54,183 bases of DNA from positions 1 through 54,183 of the forward strand of contig SSNU01000180.1 in NCBI GenBank assembly GCA_012064415.1, in the 5' to 3' direction. This stretch comes from Gyrodactylus bullatarudis (lineage: Eukaryota > Platyhelminthes > Monogenea > Gyrodactylidea > Gyrodactylidae). This document shows, in pieces, positions 1-10,960 of this stretch. The notes below the pieces were generated by a model that was not told where the DNA came from, ran no database searches, and saw only the letters and a list, made by a program, of their open reading frames with translations. Position 1 is the stretch's first letter; the number at the start of each line of letters is the position of its first letter. A program made the translations under genes and the position numbers.

Positions 1-2581
1 TAAATGTATAGAAATCACTTGCTGCATTCTGATTGGTCGAGATAAATAATACTTAATTAGGGAGGTATTAGTAATTACTCGTGTTCCAATAAAAATAAGA
101 TGTTCAAATAAAAATAATTTTTCTGTAGTTTGGTAGATTTTGGATCAGTTAAATTTTAAACTGAAGTAGAAAATGTGAGCTTGAGTTAGTAATTTTTCTG
201 GCCAAATATTTTCATAGCTAAATTGTGGAATAGTCTCAGCAACCAAAGAGTCAATTTCAAACTGTATTTATCATCTTTGAGTTCTTGATGAAAAAAAATT
301 GAGGTTTAAATTCCCAAATCCAAATCAGTTCGTTTTGCTCATGCATTCAATAAAAGAGTAATTCTTGAATCATTTTCTAAAAGTGTTCTTTTTGTTACAA
401 CGTTCACTTGATTTTCTTCATCTATGGGAATTGAATTCTCCTAAGGAATAGAATTACTCTATCAAAATTATTTTACAATCACCTACCTTTGGAATAGATT
501 CCCCTATTTCTTCCGTTTCCTGGAAAAAAAAATTTCTCGAGTAATTTGGAAAAACTTTATCACCTGACTCAAAATTTGATAAATAGAATTTTGAACTTAC
601 TGAATCCAACTCCTTCATTGAAGTGATCAAAGAAAATTTCTTAACGCATACATCGAGCTCAAAAATTTCCTATAGATGAATTTAATCTTATCCCAAAAGA
701 CTTACATGACTTCCGACAATTTTCTTCAAGTAAAAAAGTTGCATAAGTAGCGAATAGAAGAGAAAGTAGAGAATGCATTTTTACTAAAGTGAATATTAGA
801 TCACATAGAGGAGCAAGAATGAACACAACGACCAATCATTCCCTAGTAACATCGGTCGCCCAGAATTTTTTTCCAATTTTATTTTTGTAAGTGACCCGTT
901 AACAAAAATATCATTTCCTATTGATGAGGTTATCCAAGTTTCAATTATCAGAAAAATTCACGCTAATGGTATCGACATGGAAGAGTCATACAATATACTC
1001 CCTGTAACACATTCCTCGTTTTGATTGGTCGTTCTTCATCCCCGAAACTTTGGAAATGACATCTGAGCACACTAAACAATTAAGGTCAACCCAAAAAACG
1101 TGAAATTACCGAAAAAACAACCAATCAATCCATCTGTGCATGGCTTTTTCTCAGCCTGGCATTTTTAGACATTTTTATTAAAGCGCTTTTGATGTTATAG
1201 CTTCGAAGTTTACAGTGATCCTAAAGTGACTCTGCAGACGTGCTGAAAGCTCTGTATCCAGAAAAAAAAATCTAGAGTTTTAGGTCCTCAATTTTTATTG
1301 ATAATTATAAAAAATCCTAGAGAACTATTCTTCATCTCAAAGTTTTAAGCCGAATACACAAATTATTATCAGAATTGGAAGAAAATTTGAAAGAAGCATT
1401 TAATAAATTCTCTGAGTCTGTAGGCTATTCAACTGTTTTAATTTAGCTCAAATATAGAGCAGTCCTCTAGCCAGGACTTCAGAGATCTGACAGCAACGCC
1501 ATTTGCATGAAAAATTAATGTAAATTTAAACTGAATGCGTCTCAAGCCATTCACGATAGCATCACAAAAACATTGACAGAAATTCATGCATAAGCTAGAT
1601 ATTGAGCAACAATCAGTGAGTCTACAGACTCTCAGGTATTCTGTGATAAGTGAATACCGAGTTTCTAGATTCCCTGTACAACTCACTAAGGAGTTTGCAA
1701 ACTAGCAAAAGATGCCAGAATTCCTGTAACATACATATATATTTGATACCCTAATATAAAGCTAGTTAATATGAAGATGGGACTAAATCGTGATCCTAAA
1801 AATCAACTTTTGATCACTCTCTCGCTTTTAAATCAACAAAAAATCATCGCTAGATTTGAAATATGCCATAACTATCGTAAAATTTGATTTTTTTCAATTT
1901 TTTTCTCTTCAGATCCTGAAAGGGAAACCTACGATCTAGATTCCAAAAAATCTTGATAAAATTCGATTTCTTGATGAAAATATTCATTATTTTGTAAAAA
2001 GCATAAATTTCCATCTTCATATTAATTAGATGTACATCCAATTTAATCCATTTATATCACTCAGAGTTTCAATATTGAAGCATAGCAGGGTTTTTATAAA
2101 TCAGGAGTTTAAGACATTCTTTTAGTTTGGAATACTCGATGAAAATTTTTCTTACAATTGTTTCAGTCTTTCCTGTCTTTAGGTATAGAAGGTTAAATTC
2201 AGAAATTAATATTGGTATTCATTATAAATTAAGAAAATTAGATTTTTAATATTCATAGATATGAAAAATGGCACTTTACTTCTTGATTGAGCAAGCGGCT
2301 TTTCTGAAATGAAAAACCGATGAGTATATTTGTATTTAATTCGTCATGTTATACTTACCATATATTTGATCATTACAGTTTTCTAGATATCAAGAAGTTT
2401 TTAATTCAGATTTAATATGCAATATGAGATTCATTAGAATAATATAAGTTCAAAGGCTTACTATGTAAAACTTTTGTTGGAAGTTTAATTTAAAACTTAA
2501 CTTGCAATGATAAAAAAAATTAAGAGAAATTCGTCTTAAACATCAAGCTGTGAATTGGGTTTACTCAATATATATGCAATA
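1..2581. other. AT-rich DNA without a recognisable gene
   Basis: I see no convincing coding region here. The short open frames around 1438-1686 and 1850-2041 on the minus strand have low-complexity composition and no family motif. The motif ctgattggtcgaga near position 28 recurs near 8691. A short inverted pair, ttaatatgaagatgg near 1767 and its complement near 2011, brackets about 260 bp and may be a decayed miniature element. Confidence 0.6.
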
Positions 2582-2584
2582 TAA

Positions 2585-2878
2585 CTTAAATCGCCCATCG
2601 ATATGATAAATTTAATCTTAATTTAAATATTATCTCACCAATTTTAACGTCAAAATATCTTTTCATGTTTCTGGAATAAGATAAACAAAATTGTGAAACG
2701 TTTTTTGACCGATCAAAATTGTAATATTCATGAAAAATAAGAGAAATTTAATTTTCAACAATGGAAAAATTTTTTTAATAGGATTTAAGTCCTTTTTGCA
2801 AGGTATTTTGACGCCGAATTTGGTGCGATCATATAATACTTGAATGATCAAATTTTTCACATCGATGGGCGATTTAAG
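2585..2878. repeat. MITE with 18-bp terminal inverted repeats
   Basis: The ends are exact inverted copies: cttaaatcgcccatcgat at 2585-2602 and its reverse complement at 2861-2878. Each end is flanked by TAA (2582-2584 and 2879-2881), which fits a 3-bp target duplication. A 3-bp TAA/TTA duplication is typical of the PIF/Harbinger superfamily, so a non-autonomous Harbinger-type element is the best guess. The 294-bp body is AT-rich and shows no transposase. The superfamily call rests on the 3-bp duplication alone. Confidence 0.55.
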
Positions 2879-2881
2879 TAA

Positions 2882-4633
2882 TACTGCAAAATTTCGTCCA
2901 AGTCTAATTTAAACCTAATTGACGTGAAGATGAGAATTTACTATTTTTACTCAATATTTTTCTCCGGATTCAAAGAAAAAAAATAATATTTTGAGTTCTA
3001 AAACGAAATGAGCTAATAAGATGTGGATATTCGAAAAAAATTGAATCTGACCAAAATTAGGCCGTTTTATGAATTTCGGAAATTTACCGAATTTCCACTT
3101 TTTAACTTTTGAAGTCAACATTTTTATCGTTTTCGATGATTCAACTAGTTTTATACCATGCCCTTTAGAGGCTTTATCACTAAACTCACATAATGGGCCA
3201 TCTTGTGATTCCCCTAAGATACTATTGCATTAATCTGTGAGTAAATTCAACTGAACGTAATCAAAAAATGGTTTGAAACTAACGAATTTTTTTATGACAG
3301 CTTCTTGCTAAATAAAAAAAATGATAACTGCTAGACCAAACTGAAATCAAGACTTACGAGGACTTTCTTCAAGAGTCAATATCTTATCATATTATAAAAA
3401 AAATTGAAATAATATTTTCGGATCTATAAACTCCAAAATGCTGGTGACATGGGAAAATGTATTAAACTACATATACAGTGATTTCTCTAATTATTGTAAA
3501 GTTGGTTGATATAAAGTTGTGAATCTATGACATTTACAGAAATCTCGATTTTTTCTAATCCTACTCATATTGCCCACTTTTACCATTTGTAGAAACAAAT
3601 TCTGAAAAAAATTATTTTTATAAAAAATATGGTCATTTTTCGAATTCCACATTTGGGGCCAAAATCCCATTTCTTCGAACTTTGAGCTGAAAAAAAGAGT
3701 ATAAGTTCACTCTTTTCATAAAGTTATCAATATAAGGGATGGATTTTGAAAATTTAAATTTTAGCCTTGTTCCTATTCTAAAATCATTGATCCAGGCTGT
3801 TTTAAGAGCACAAATATAATTTTTAACTTGAGCCTAGGCGATTCTTATTGAATAAATCGATAGCTTCAAATTTGATAAAAATATAATTACAATGATCTCT
3901 TCAACCTCGTTATCCTAAATTGAAAAATAACGGTTAGAATGTTCAAATTACTGAATAGGTGAATTATTCTCACTATTTTTTGCTGTAATAAATCATATTT
4001 TCTAATTTCGTCTTTATTGAGAGTCTTTAATATACCGTAGCCGAGAATCGAACCAGGGTCATGAGCATTGGAAGTCCAACGCTGAATAAAATAATTTGAC
4101 GAAATTTCAAAAGGACAGATCTAAGGAACATCCTTAAATTTTAAATTATTGGTGGAAATTATCATTCTTATCATATTGAGGTGAAACTGCACGATTTAAC
4201 TAAACTTTAAAATTCAGAATCTGTTCTATTCAGATATTTTTTATGGGTCTCACTCTTATTTCCTAATTTGGAATAAATTAAAAGGTGAAATTCTAGATAA
4301 TGAACATACTTTTGTTTCCCGATTTGCTTTATCCTGATTTAAAATTAGTCTGTTGATTTACAAAAATTCAACATACGAAGTAACTCGACATTTTTTTCAT
4401 CTAAAAATAATTCAATTTTTTTTTTGCATTGATAAATTTTTTTAATAAAAGGCTCAATTTTGACAATACATTCTATTTCAATTCAGCTAACTATTTGATT
4501 ACAAATTGTTGGCCAAAAATTCATGGATATACTCATGATTTGAGGGTACAAATGTTCTAATGAGATAGTCAAATTTATATATGTTACGACCAATTTGTAC
4601 ACTTTGAACAGTGTATAAAATGGTGTTAACATT
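2882..4633. other. AT-rich DNA without a gene
   Basis: No coding region is supported. The only structured item is the tRNA-like relic at 4035-4085. The rest is AT-rich sequence with many homopolymer A and T runs. Confidence 0.6.
4035..4085 (-). repeat. tRNA 3'-half-like relic (SINE or tRNA pseudogene)
   Basis: On the minus strand the order is a hairpin resembling an anticodon arm (agcgttggacttccaatgct), a variable-loop-like spacer, then ggttcgattctcgg, close to a polymerase III B box and T-loop, then ctacgg. The T stem is imperfect and there is no A box or 5' half downstream on the plus strand. A decayed tRNA or the tail of a tRNA-derived SINE fits best. An active tRNA is unlikely. Confidence 0.3.
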
Positions 4634-4840
4634 ATGAATTTATTGTCAGATAAATTCTTAGAACGGCTAAATTTCTATTCAAAGATTGAAAGTGAACTTT
4701 CTCCTTATGTAGAACCTTTGATGGAAAAAAACTTACGTAAATCTGAGTTCTTACAAATTTTCGCTACCCCTAAAGATCTATTTTATCTTTCTCAAGATCG
4801 AAATAGTGAAATAAGAAGCGTGTCAATTGCAAAAAACTAA
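4634..4840 (+). CDS. Hypothetical 68-aa ORF
   Basis: A 68-codon frame starts at ATG 4634, about 20 bp after a TATA-like gtataaaat (4612-4620). The composition is mixed and fairly hydrophilic, with charged residues throughout (SDKFLERLNFYSKIESE near the start), unlike the low-complexity frames around it. I do not recognise a family, and there is no signal peptide, membrane segment or metal-binding cluster. It stands alone in non-coding DNA. It may be an exon or a fragment of a decayed element, or chance. Confidence 0.2.
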   Translation: MNLLSDKFLERLNFYSKIESELSPYVEPLMEKNLRKSEFLQIFATPKDLFYLSQDRNSEIRSVSIAKN

Positions 4841-5540
4841 AGTCGTTCTTGAAATAGTCTTTGCATATGTCGAATCCAAGAAAGTATAAATTCTCAACGA
4901 AATTGAAGAAAAAAAACATAAAAATAAGGAATCAAATTTACGATTGATAAATTTTGAGATCTAATGATCCATTGTTAAAAATTTTAGAGATCTTGAAAAT
5001 TGTTAGAAAAATCGATCTGGGGACAAGGACAATATGAAAAAGTTCTGTTGAGAAATATGAAAAGACCATTGGAAAATGTGTGAATTAATGAAAAAAATCT
5101 TCAATAAAATTTGCTCATTAAATTTTTAGAGCAAATATTCAGAATCATTAATTTTATTCATATTCATAAAACTAATCATATTTTCTAAGAATCACATAAG
5201 AATGTAAGCTTCTTTAGAAAAAGCAGGCTCATAGCTCTTAAAGGCTACTCAGCTTATGACTGTAGCTATTGTCTGATTTCTATTGAAAACTTATTGGATA
5301 AATTTGGTCAAAACTCTCTTGTGAATATCAAGAAAGAAAACTAGGATTCTGAGAGCTATTTATATTTAATTTTCTTTGATAGCGTAATGAATTTTAGCTT
5401 CAGCACGGTCAATCAACAGAAATTAATTCTTATTTTTGCTTTTAAATATTAATTCCCAATTATTATTGATTATTATTCTTATAAACCAGAGATTCACGTA
5501 ATTTTGTATATACGTATCATTAAATCTTTCATTGACGATC
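4841..5540. other. AT-rich DNA without a gene
   Basis: No coding region, repeat structure or RNA gene is visible between the short ORF and the Penelope-like element. Confidence 0.55.
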
Positions 5541-6022
5541 ATGATGATATATTGAGACTTTTATTTTGATGAAACCAAATGTATCTGCAGATGAATTTCT
5601 CTTGAAGATGAACGCGTTTCATCAAAACACTAAGTTTACTATGGAAAAATAATTTAATGGTGCTATGAGTTTTTTAGATGTTAAACTGACTAGAAAAGAT
5701 GATGGATGGAAAGATTTACTCAAGGAGAAGACTACTAATTTATAAATTCCAATTTGACTGTGGTGCTTCTTACATAGGTAGAACAATTAGGAAGCTGTCT
5801 ACAAGATCAAGTGATCATCTGAATAAGGACACTGCGGTAACTTGGCTTATCAAACAGGAGAAACATGCTGCAGTTTCGAATTTTTCCAATTTGTACAAAA
5901 ACCCTGGAGATGACAGCATAGATATATGGGTCAAAGAGAAATTCTTTATTAATCTATACAAACCCAATCTATGTGTTCAAAAAAACTATTCTTATAACCT
6001 TCAACTCCCCTGGCCTATGTAA
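5541..6022 (+). pseudogene. PLE reverse transcriptase C-terminus and GIY-YIG remnant
   Basis: The first part (about 5553-5700) reads ETFILMKPNVSADEF, the stretch just after the YVDD box; the same stretch is seen in the copy at 14434-14961. A TAA stop near 5651 and a frame change follow. From 5699 to 6022 the frame gives LIYKFQFDCGASYIGRTIRKL, the start of a GIY-YIG endonuclease domain with the Cys residues and the YIG motif, then SSDHLNKDTAV and an aromatic C-terminus ending QLPWPM. In PLEs the GIY-YIG domain nicks target DNA. The region between RT and GIY-YIG is shortened, so the protein cannot be functional. The aromatic C-terminus recurs near 51866-52056. Confidence 0.75.
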
Positions 6023-6165
6023 GCTTTTCGCTATTTATTGGAGAGTTATGGTGTTTTTTCAGCTTACATATTACATTCTAATTTTATTCATTTTTTACTA
6101 TTTCTTTCATTATTTGTAAATTATTATCTTGAATGAATCTTTTAACTTGTTATCATTTTTAAAGC

Positions 6166-6209
6166 AATGCCACTGATGATGCTTTAAGAAATACGTATAA
6201 GGTTTTTAA
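6166..6209 (+). ncRNA. Hammerhead-type ribozyme motif of PLE-A
   Basis: CTGATGA is at 6173-6179, then 8 nt, then GAAA at 6188-6191. Next comes the self-complementary tacgta and a run that should close stem I. Stem I is poor in this copy, so it is probably a degraded member. Better-paired relatives are at 13892, 51621 and 52223. Hammerheads in PLEs are known. The call here rests on the conserved core and its position at the element's 3' end. Confidence 0.5.
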
Positions 6210-6210
6210 T

Positions 6211-9174
6211 ATATTTCTTTCTTATACATTCCCAAATAAGAAATAAACGAAACTCATTACTTAATTGATAATTTGGTTAAAAATTAGTTTACACTTTCGT
6301 GTAAATTTGATTTTTAGAAAAATGAAAAAAAATTAATATTTTAGTTTTGGCCATCAAATGATGGTTTTTATTAATTAAAAATTTAGCGGTTGGTTATAAA
6401 ATATAAGAAGGGGGCAGAAGTTCTTTAATTTAGCCTTAAAATTATTCCTTTGGGTGTGAAATTTTTTTGAGAGTTTTTTGGAATTAACTTTTTTTCTACT
6501 CAACTTTCGTTCTATTTTACTCAAAATTGAAATTAAAGCTAGAAAAACTCACAAATTTTTTCTTAAAAAATATTTTTTTTAAAATTTTTCACGAACATTT
6601 TAAATGGTATTTAAAAATTCCAAATGCCAATGATTTCCTAAAAAACAGTGGAACTAGAATGCATATACACTGAACTTCAATTTAAATTTAATAAATTTAT
6701 TAACTAGCGTTAAACTTAACTTATGAGAGCTGATGACAAACAGGAAAAATGAATACCTAAATACCCCAGATTACCTTTTGATGGTTCACATGAAATCCTC
6801 AACAACTAGCTATTAAATGAAAAAAATCGCAATGTTGTCCTATTTTATTGATTGAATTTGATTCTCATCTCTCTAAAGAGTTATAACGATGGAATAAAAA
6901 CAGTGAGTAAGAAAAATGAAAGGGTGGAGTAGGCAAATCTTATTCTAAAAAAGTTCAATTTCGATTTAGTAAATCATAAACATATTGAAGGATTTACAGA
7001 GCATAAGTGTTAACTTAACATTGATAACCAAAAATAATCTTTTTGTCCTTTTTTACCCTTTTTGTATACCCCCACACCCAGTCCTCAAAGGCCCAAAACG
7101 AAAAAATGTTTTTTGTTTGTACAGTAGAGTAAGCAAATCTCATGATGTGTGATTGAGGGTCTCTAGAACTTTTTACCTTACAAGACTCCATATGGATGAT
7201 GACGTCATCCAACATTAGTCTTGAAGAGGAAAAATGAAAAAAAACTTGAATCTAAAACTTTTTACAAAAACCTCGTCTTTGAACCTTCATATATATTAGA
7301 TGAAATAATATTTTAGCCTTATATTTAAGGAAACTAGATATCTTTTTATTCTGTGTCGAATGGTTCTAATTTCATGATGATTGAACGAAAAAAATTAACT
7401 TTGTTTTGACGAAAGCAAATTGAATAAAAACCGGAATAATGAAGAATAAGCCAATGCTGAAATTTCGGCTCGAAATTTCTGCTCATTTATGGCCAAGCAT
7501 ATGTCACCTGGTTTCTACAAAAATATAAATTTTATACTCCTACTCATAAGTAATGAAGCAAAAAAGTCATTACCGTCCGGTTTAACTCTCATACATTTTT
7601 CAGGAAGTTTAGTGCATATTTGTTTGATTTCTTATTTGAAGCAATGTATACTTCATTTTTTGCTAAAATTTTTATATCATTTCAATATTTATACGAATTT
7701 TCAACAAATATACCATTGCAAAATAATTTTTTGAATTCCTCACGTATTCATTAGGGACATGTCTATCCTATAAATTATTATTTTTAGAGGTATTAACTTA
7801 CTAAAAACCTCTGTGTGTATTCAAGTTAAAGATGAAAATTTCATAAAATCTTGTTTCAAATCCATTCAAAATTCAGGTGTTTCTTATATTTTACTAATAT
7901 CAGTAAGAAGATATTTTATATCGAATCTTAAAAGTTTGATATGTCTGAATAGACATTATGGTCTTACCAAAATAGCTGGATCTATTTCTTCCTCCTTAAA
8001 GATGAGAAAAATTTTACAATTTCGACCTAGCGATACCAAAATAAACTAAGAAATCATCCTGATCCAAAATTTGACTCAGATTCTGCATAAGGTTTCAGAA
8101 TTAAAAAATAAAGATCTCTATTTCGGGCACATTTCTCAGTAGGGTCTCAAAACTAATACACTAAAAAATAAGTTTAAGCGCTTGAAAATTGAAATGTATT
8201 TTTTTTTTAGCATTTTATGGTATTTTTTATGACTTTATGAATAAATTTGATTCGATAAATAATGGAGCATAAAATTAAATTGAAAATTATTGTGCTTGAA
8301 ATTTCTCTTCGATTGATCTCATTGGAATGTAAGGAAGAAATGAAAATTTCTTTATAAAGGTGTATGAATGATTCGTCATGCAATATCTATGTTGGTAAAC
8401 TACATTTGAGTACTATTTTCATAAGACTCATGCTTATGAAAGCCAGGAATACTAATTTTAGCCTGAAGAATTTTTTGAATTTCGCCTGTTAGGTGCTTTT
8501 TCGGTTTTCTATGTTAGTTAACGTTTAGTTCTCGTTCACAATTTAATGTAATTCCACAGATTTTATATTTAAAGGGTAGTAACAATAAATTAATCTAGGT
8601 GCATCATTTTCTGGAGGCAAGTTCACGTAAACTTGAGATGTTAGATTACTGATTATTGAATGATTTTTGGTTGATTGATGTTGCATGCTCAATCTGATTG
8701 GTCGAGAACGTATTCGTGTACATAGCGTAATAGGGAGAGATTACTAATCACTGCTATCGAATAATCAAATTGAAGGTAGTAGTATTGTTAGTACAAACTG
8801 ATATATACGCAAACACTACTAATAGCCAATCAAAATCAAGATAAACAATTTCTTATCAAATTTTAATTGATAAAAATAAGGTATTATTTTATGAACGAAT
8901 AAAAAAAATAATAAATTATATGACTTAATAACTTTGGACCCTGATGTCCAAATCAAAAATAAACCACAATTTTGACGTTTTTAGAATTCAGGCTTTTGCC
9001 AGATCCATTTCACTCATTTTATTGCCATTTATTTTATTACATTTAAAAAGACTACAAGATCCAGATTTATTTCATTCTATTGATCAGATTAACTTACATT
9101 TATTTTGTACACATTATTTTATTTCAATATTTATAAGGCTTTATCTAACAAAAAAAAATACTTTTTAAGACAGT
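6211..9174. other. AT-rich DNA, no gene; one decayed ribozyme-like motif
   Basis: Open frames at 7489-7734 and 7813-8049 show no family features. At 8121-8139, on the minus strand, a decayed hammerhead-like core appears (GAAA, 8-nt spacing, CTGAGAA instead of CTGANGA); its flank gcccgaaatagagat matches the foldback element at 9471-9484. A segment near 8691-8705 repeats the motif seen at the start of the window. Confidence 0.5.
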
Positions 9175-9184
9175 TTGAGGCCCA

Positions 9185-9466
9185 ACTCATCAGTGTGATA
9201 CATGCCATATAAATATAAGTTTTACATGAAAGAATAAAGGTGATGTTATTGATCGAAATATCAACTCAAAATGTACAATTGGTTAATAACAGTTACCAGG
9301 TAAGAATTATAATTATAATTACCATTGTCACTTGAAACTGTACAAAATTATAAATTCAACATTTCTTACCTGGTAACAGGTATTAACCAATTGTGCATTT
9401 CGATAATAACATCACCTCTATTCCTTGTAAAACTAGTATTTATATGACATGTATCACGCTGATGAG
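9185..9466. repeat. Foldback element with about 120-bp inverted arms
   Basis: The left arm (9185-9306) and right arm (9363-9466) are inverted copies around a 56-bp spacer. Shared landmarks include ggtgatgttatt, caattggttaata, ttaccaggtaagaa and catgtatcac (read on the appropriate strand). The left arm carries about 14 bp absent from the right. Each outer edge runs into a hammerhead-like core (CTGATGAG). The open frame at 9393-9593 lies inside the repeat and is not a gene. Confidence 0.75.
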
Positions 9467-9497
9467 TAAGCCCGAAATAGAGATTTTTATTTGTGAA
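9453..9497 (+). ncRNA. Hammerhead-like motif at the foldback edge
   Basis: CTGATGA at 9459-9465, 8 nt (gtaagccc), GAAA at 9474-9477. Stem III is closed by ATA/TAT (9477-9479 with 9488-9490). Stem I pairs ucacg (9454-9458) with ugugA (9492-9496), including one G-U pair. The mirror copy on the minus strand (9187-9193) has lost the GAAA box. No PLE protein is attached. Confidence 0.45.
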
Positions 9498-9555
9498 AAA
9501 ATCTGGTATCTTCTTATTTCTAATTCACTTATGACATCGGTAGCTCAGCTCAAAA

Positions 9556-9910
9556 TCAATGTCTCTGAATATTTATCTCAGTTTCAGAATTAGCGAAGTT
9601 TCAGTTTCAGAGTAATTTTCTCAGAACTGGACTTTCTAATTGATCAAAATCATTTAGAGAAATTGACTAATTGCCTAACAACAAGATATCATAAAATAGA
9701 AGATTCAAATTCTAAACCGATGTGTGTATGAAAGAATTTTTGTTCTGAAATTGACCCATGGCTTCAAATTCCAGAATTGTTTTTGAGTTAGTCAATGTTT
9801 TTCTACACCAATGGACGCAGAATTCAATTTTCTATACAATGATATCCGAGTGTTAGGTATTTATTTAATTTCTCTAAATGATTTCGATCAATAAGTAACA
9901 ATTTGATATT
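9556..9910. repeat. Decayed palindromic repeat
   Basis: Segments 9637-9690 and 9838-9893 are inverted copies (landmark atcatttagagaaatt). The right flank, caccaatggacgcagaatt near 9811, resembles ataccaatcgacgcagaatt inside the large palindrome near 13444 and ataccaatcgtcgtagaatt near 17318. All three appear to be one dispersed family. Confidence 0.5.
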
Positions 9911-10435
9911 ATTGCTCTTCAATTTAGGTTATGCCCTTCACGAAAAAGTTTTTTCTAGCATATGAAAACGCTCACTTTTATCGTAAATTCCATTTTATTC
10001 TATGAATTAGAAATTTTTAAACATTTATCTTATCAATTATTACAATAGTTTTGATTGGTTTATATTGTTACATACTTTTTCCTCAAGTCCTGTATCCACC
10101 TAGAATGTAATTGATTGAATAAAGAAAAAAATGAATTTCAAGAAAAGCCCATTTTTACTTAGAAAGTTTGGTGTACCTCAACTGGACCATACATGATGTA
10201 TGAAAAAAATATACACAGTTTGTATATAATGATTAGAGCTGTCATTTCATTTGAAAAGGGCATTTTTATTTTAAATATGTGGAAAAAAGGGCAAAATGAA
10301 ACACGCTTCTACTGAGTTAAATAATATTTTTCTTGATTATTTTTTATGACTTGACCAAAAAGTACAAGCAACACATATGAATTGAGCTATTTAATGAGGA
10401 ATTCATTAAGAGGATTGGAAGACTAGTGAATATGT

Positions 10436-10478
10436 AGTTATAAAGCTTTTATTTCACCGGTTCTCATCAGACTCTTAC
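10436..10478 (-). ncRNA. Hammerhead-like motif, left arm
   Basis: On the minus strand: CTGATGA (complement of 10464-10470), 8 nt gaaccggt, GAAA (complement of 10452-10455). A strong self-complementary stem III follows (auaaaagcuuuau, 5 bp with an AGC loop). Stem I has 3 good pairs (agu/acu) and then a G-A mismatch. It is the exact mirror of the right-arm motif. Confidence 0.4.
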
Positions 10479-10507
10479 ACCGGCTAGATATTTATACAGA
10501 AAATTAG

Positions 10508-10807
10508 TGCAGCTCCACCCAAAAAGCTGAGACAAAAGTTGTTGAACCAAATTATGAAACAAATGAGCAAGTAGTTGAAACTACGTCTCTACGTAATCAA
10601 CTTCAGATGTCATCCCCAGAAACAGTTACAGTTGATGAGAATGCACACTCAGAAAAGTCAACAATAGTTAATAATCAAATTATTTCTCAACCAGTAATTA
10701 TCAGTTTCAAGCCAATCAATGAGAAACCTGCAATTAGCAAAAAGGGAACAAAAAGGAAAAGATGCAGTGGGCAGTTACAAATAGACTCTTTCCTTACAAA
10801 ACGATAA
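10508..10807 (+). CDS. Small ORF with basic patch and PCNA-box-like C-terminus
   Basis: The frame is open from 10508; the first ATG is at 10607, giving 66 aa. The sequence is hydrophilic, rich in Glu, Thr, Val and Asn, and looks disordered. The C-terminus has a basic patch (KKGTKRKR) followed by GQLQIDSFLTKR and a stop. QLQIDSFL resembles a PIP box (Q-x-x-I/L/M-x-x-aromatic-aromatic), with Leu in place of the last aromatic. Some pogo/Tigger-type transposases end in PIP boxes, so this may be the tail of a lost transposase. A similar tail is encoded at 53216-53293. No DDE domain is present, and the function is not established. Confidence 0.45.
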   Translation, partial: CSSTQKAETKVVEPNYETNEQVVETTSLRNQLQMSSPETVTVDENAHSEKSTIVNNQIISQPVIISFKPINEKPAISKKGTKRKRCSGQLQIDSFLTKR

Positions 10808-10914
10808 TTGCAGTCCTTACCTCTCCCTGCCAACACCAACTCAAAAGTTGAACCTGATCAACCAATCAGAGGATTCCAAAATTGCACTAATTTTCTGTAT
10901 AAATATCTAGCCGG

Positions 10915-10960
10915 TGTAAGAGTCTGATGAGAACCGGTGAAATAAAAGCTTTATAACTAC
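10915..10960 (+). ncRNA. Hammerhead-like motif, right arm
   Basis: CTGATGA 10924-10930, gaaccggt 10931-10938, GAAA 10939-10942, stem III 10942-10954, then acua, which pairs partly with gagu before the core. The 8-nt stem II contains the palindrome accggt and cannot form a normal hairpin. Confidence 0.4.

Larger units (their letters stand above)
5541..6210 (+). mobile_element. Penelope-like element, 3' end (PLE-A)
   Basis: This is a 5'-truncated Penelope-like retroelement. It has the end of the reverse transcriptase, then a GIY-YIG region, then a 3' UTR (gctatttattggagag... and acttgttatca...) that matches the 3' parts near 33810-34010 and 52080-52200. It ends in a hammerhead-like motif. PLEs integrate by target-primed reverse transcription and often carry pseudo-LTRs with ribozymes. 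This copy is dead: only a few hundred bp of coding DNA remain, broken by stops. Confidence 0.75.

Noticed and set aside
7489..8049. Two plus-strand ORFs of about 80 aa
   Set aside because: The composition is that of AT-rich random sequence; no family motif, no neighbours and no conservation signal visible.
9393..9593. 66-aa plus-strand ORF
   Set aside because: It lies inside the foldback arm and ribozyme-like motif and has no protein features.
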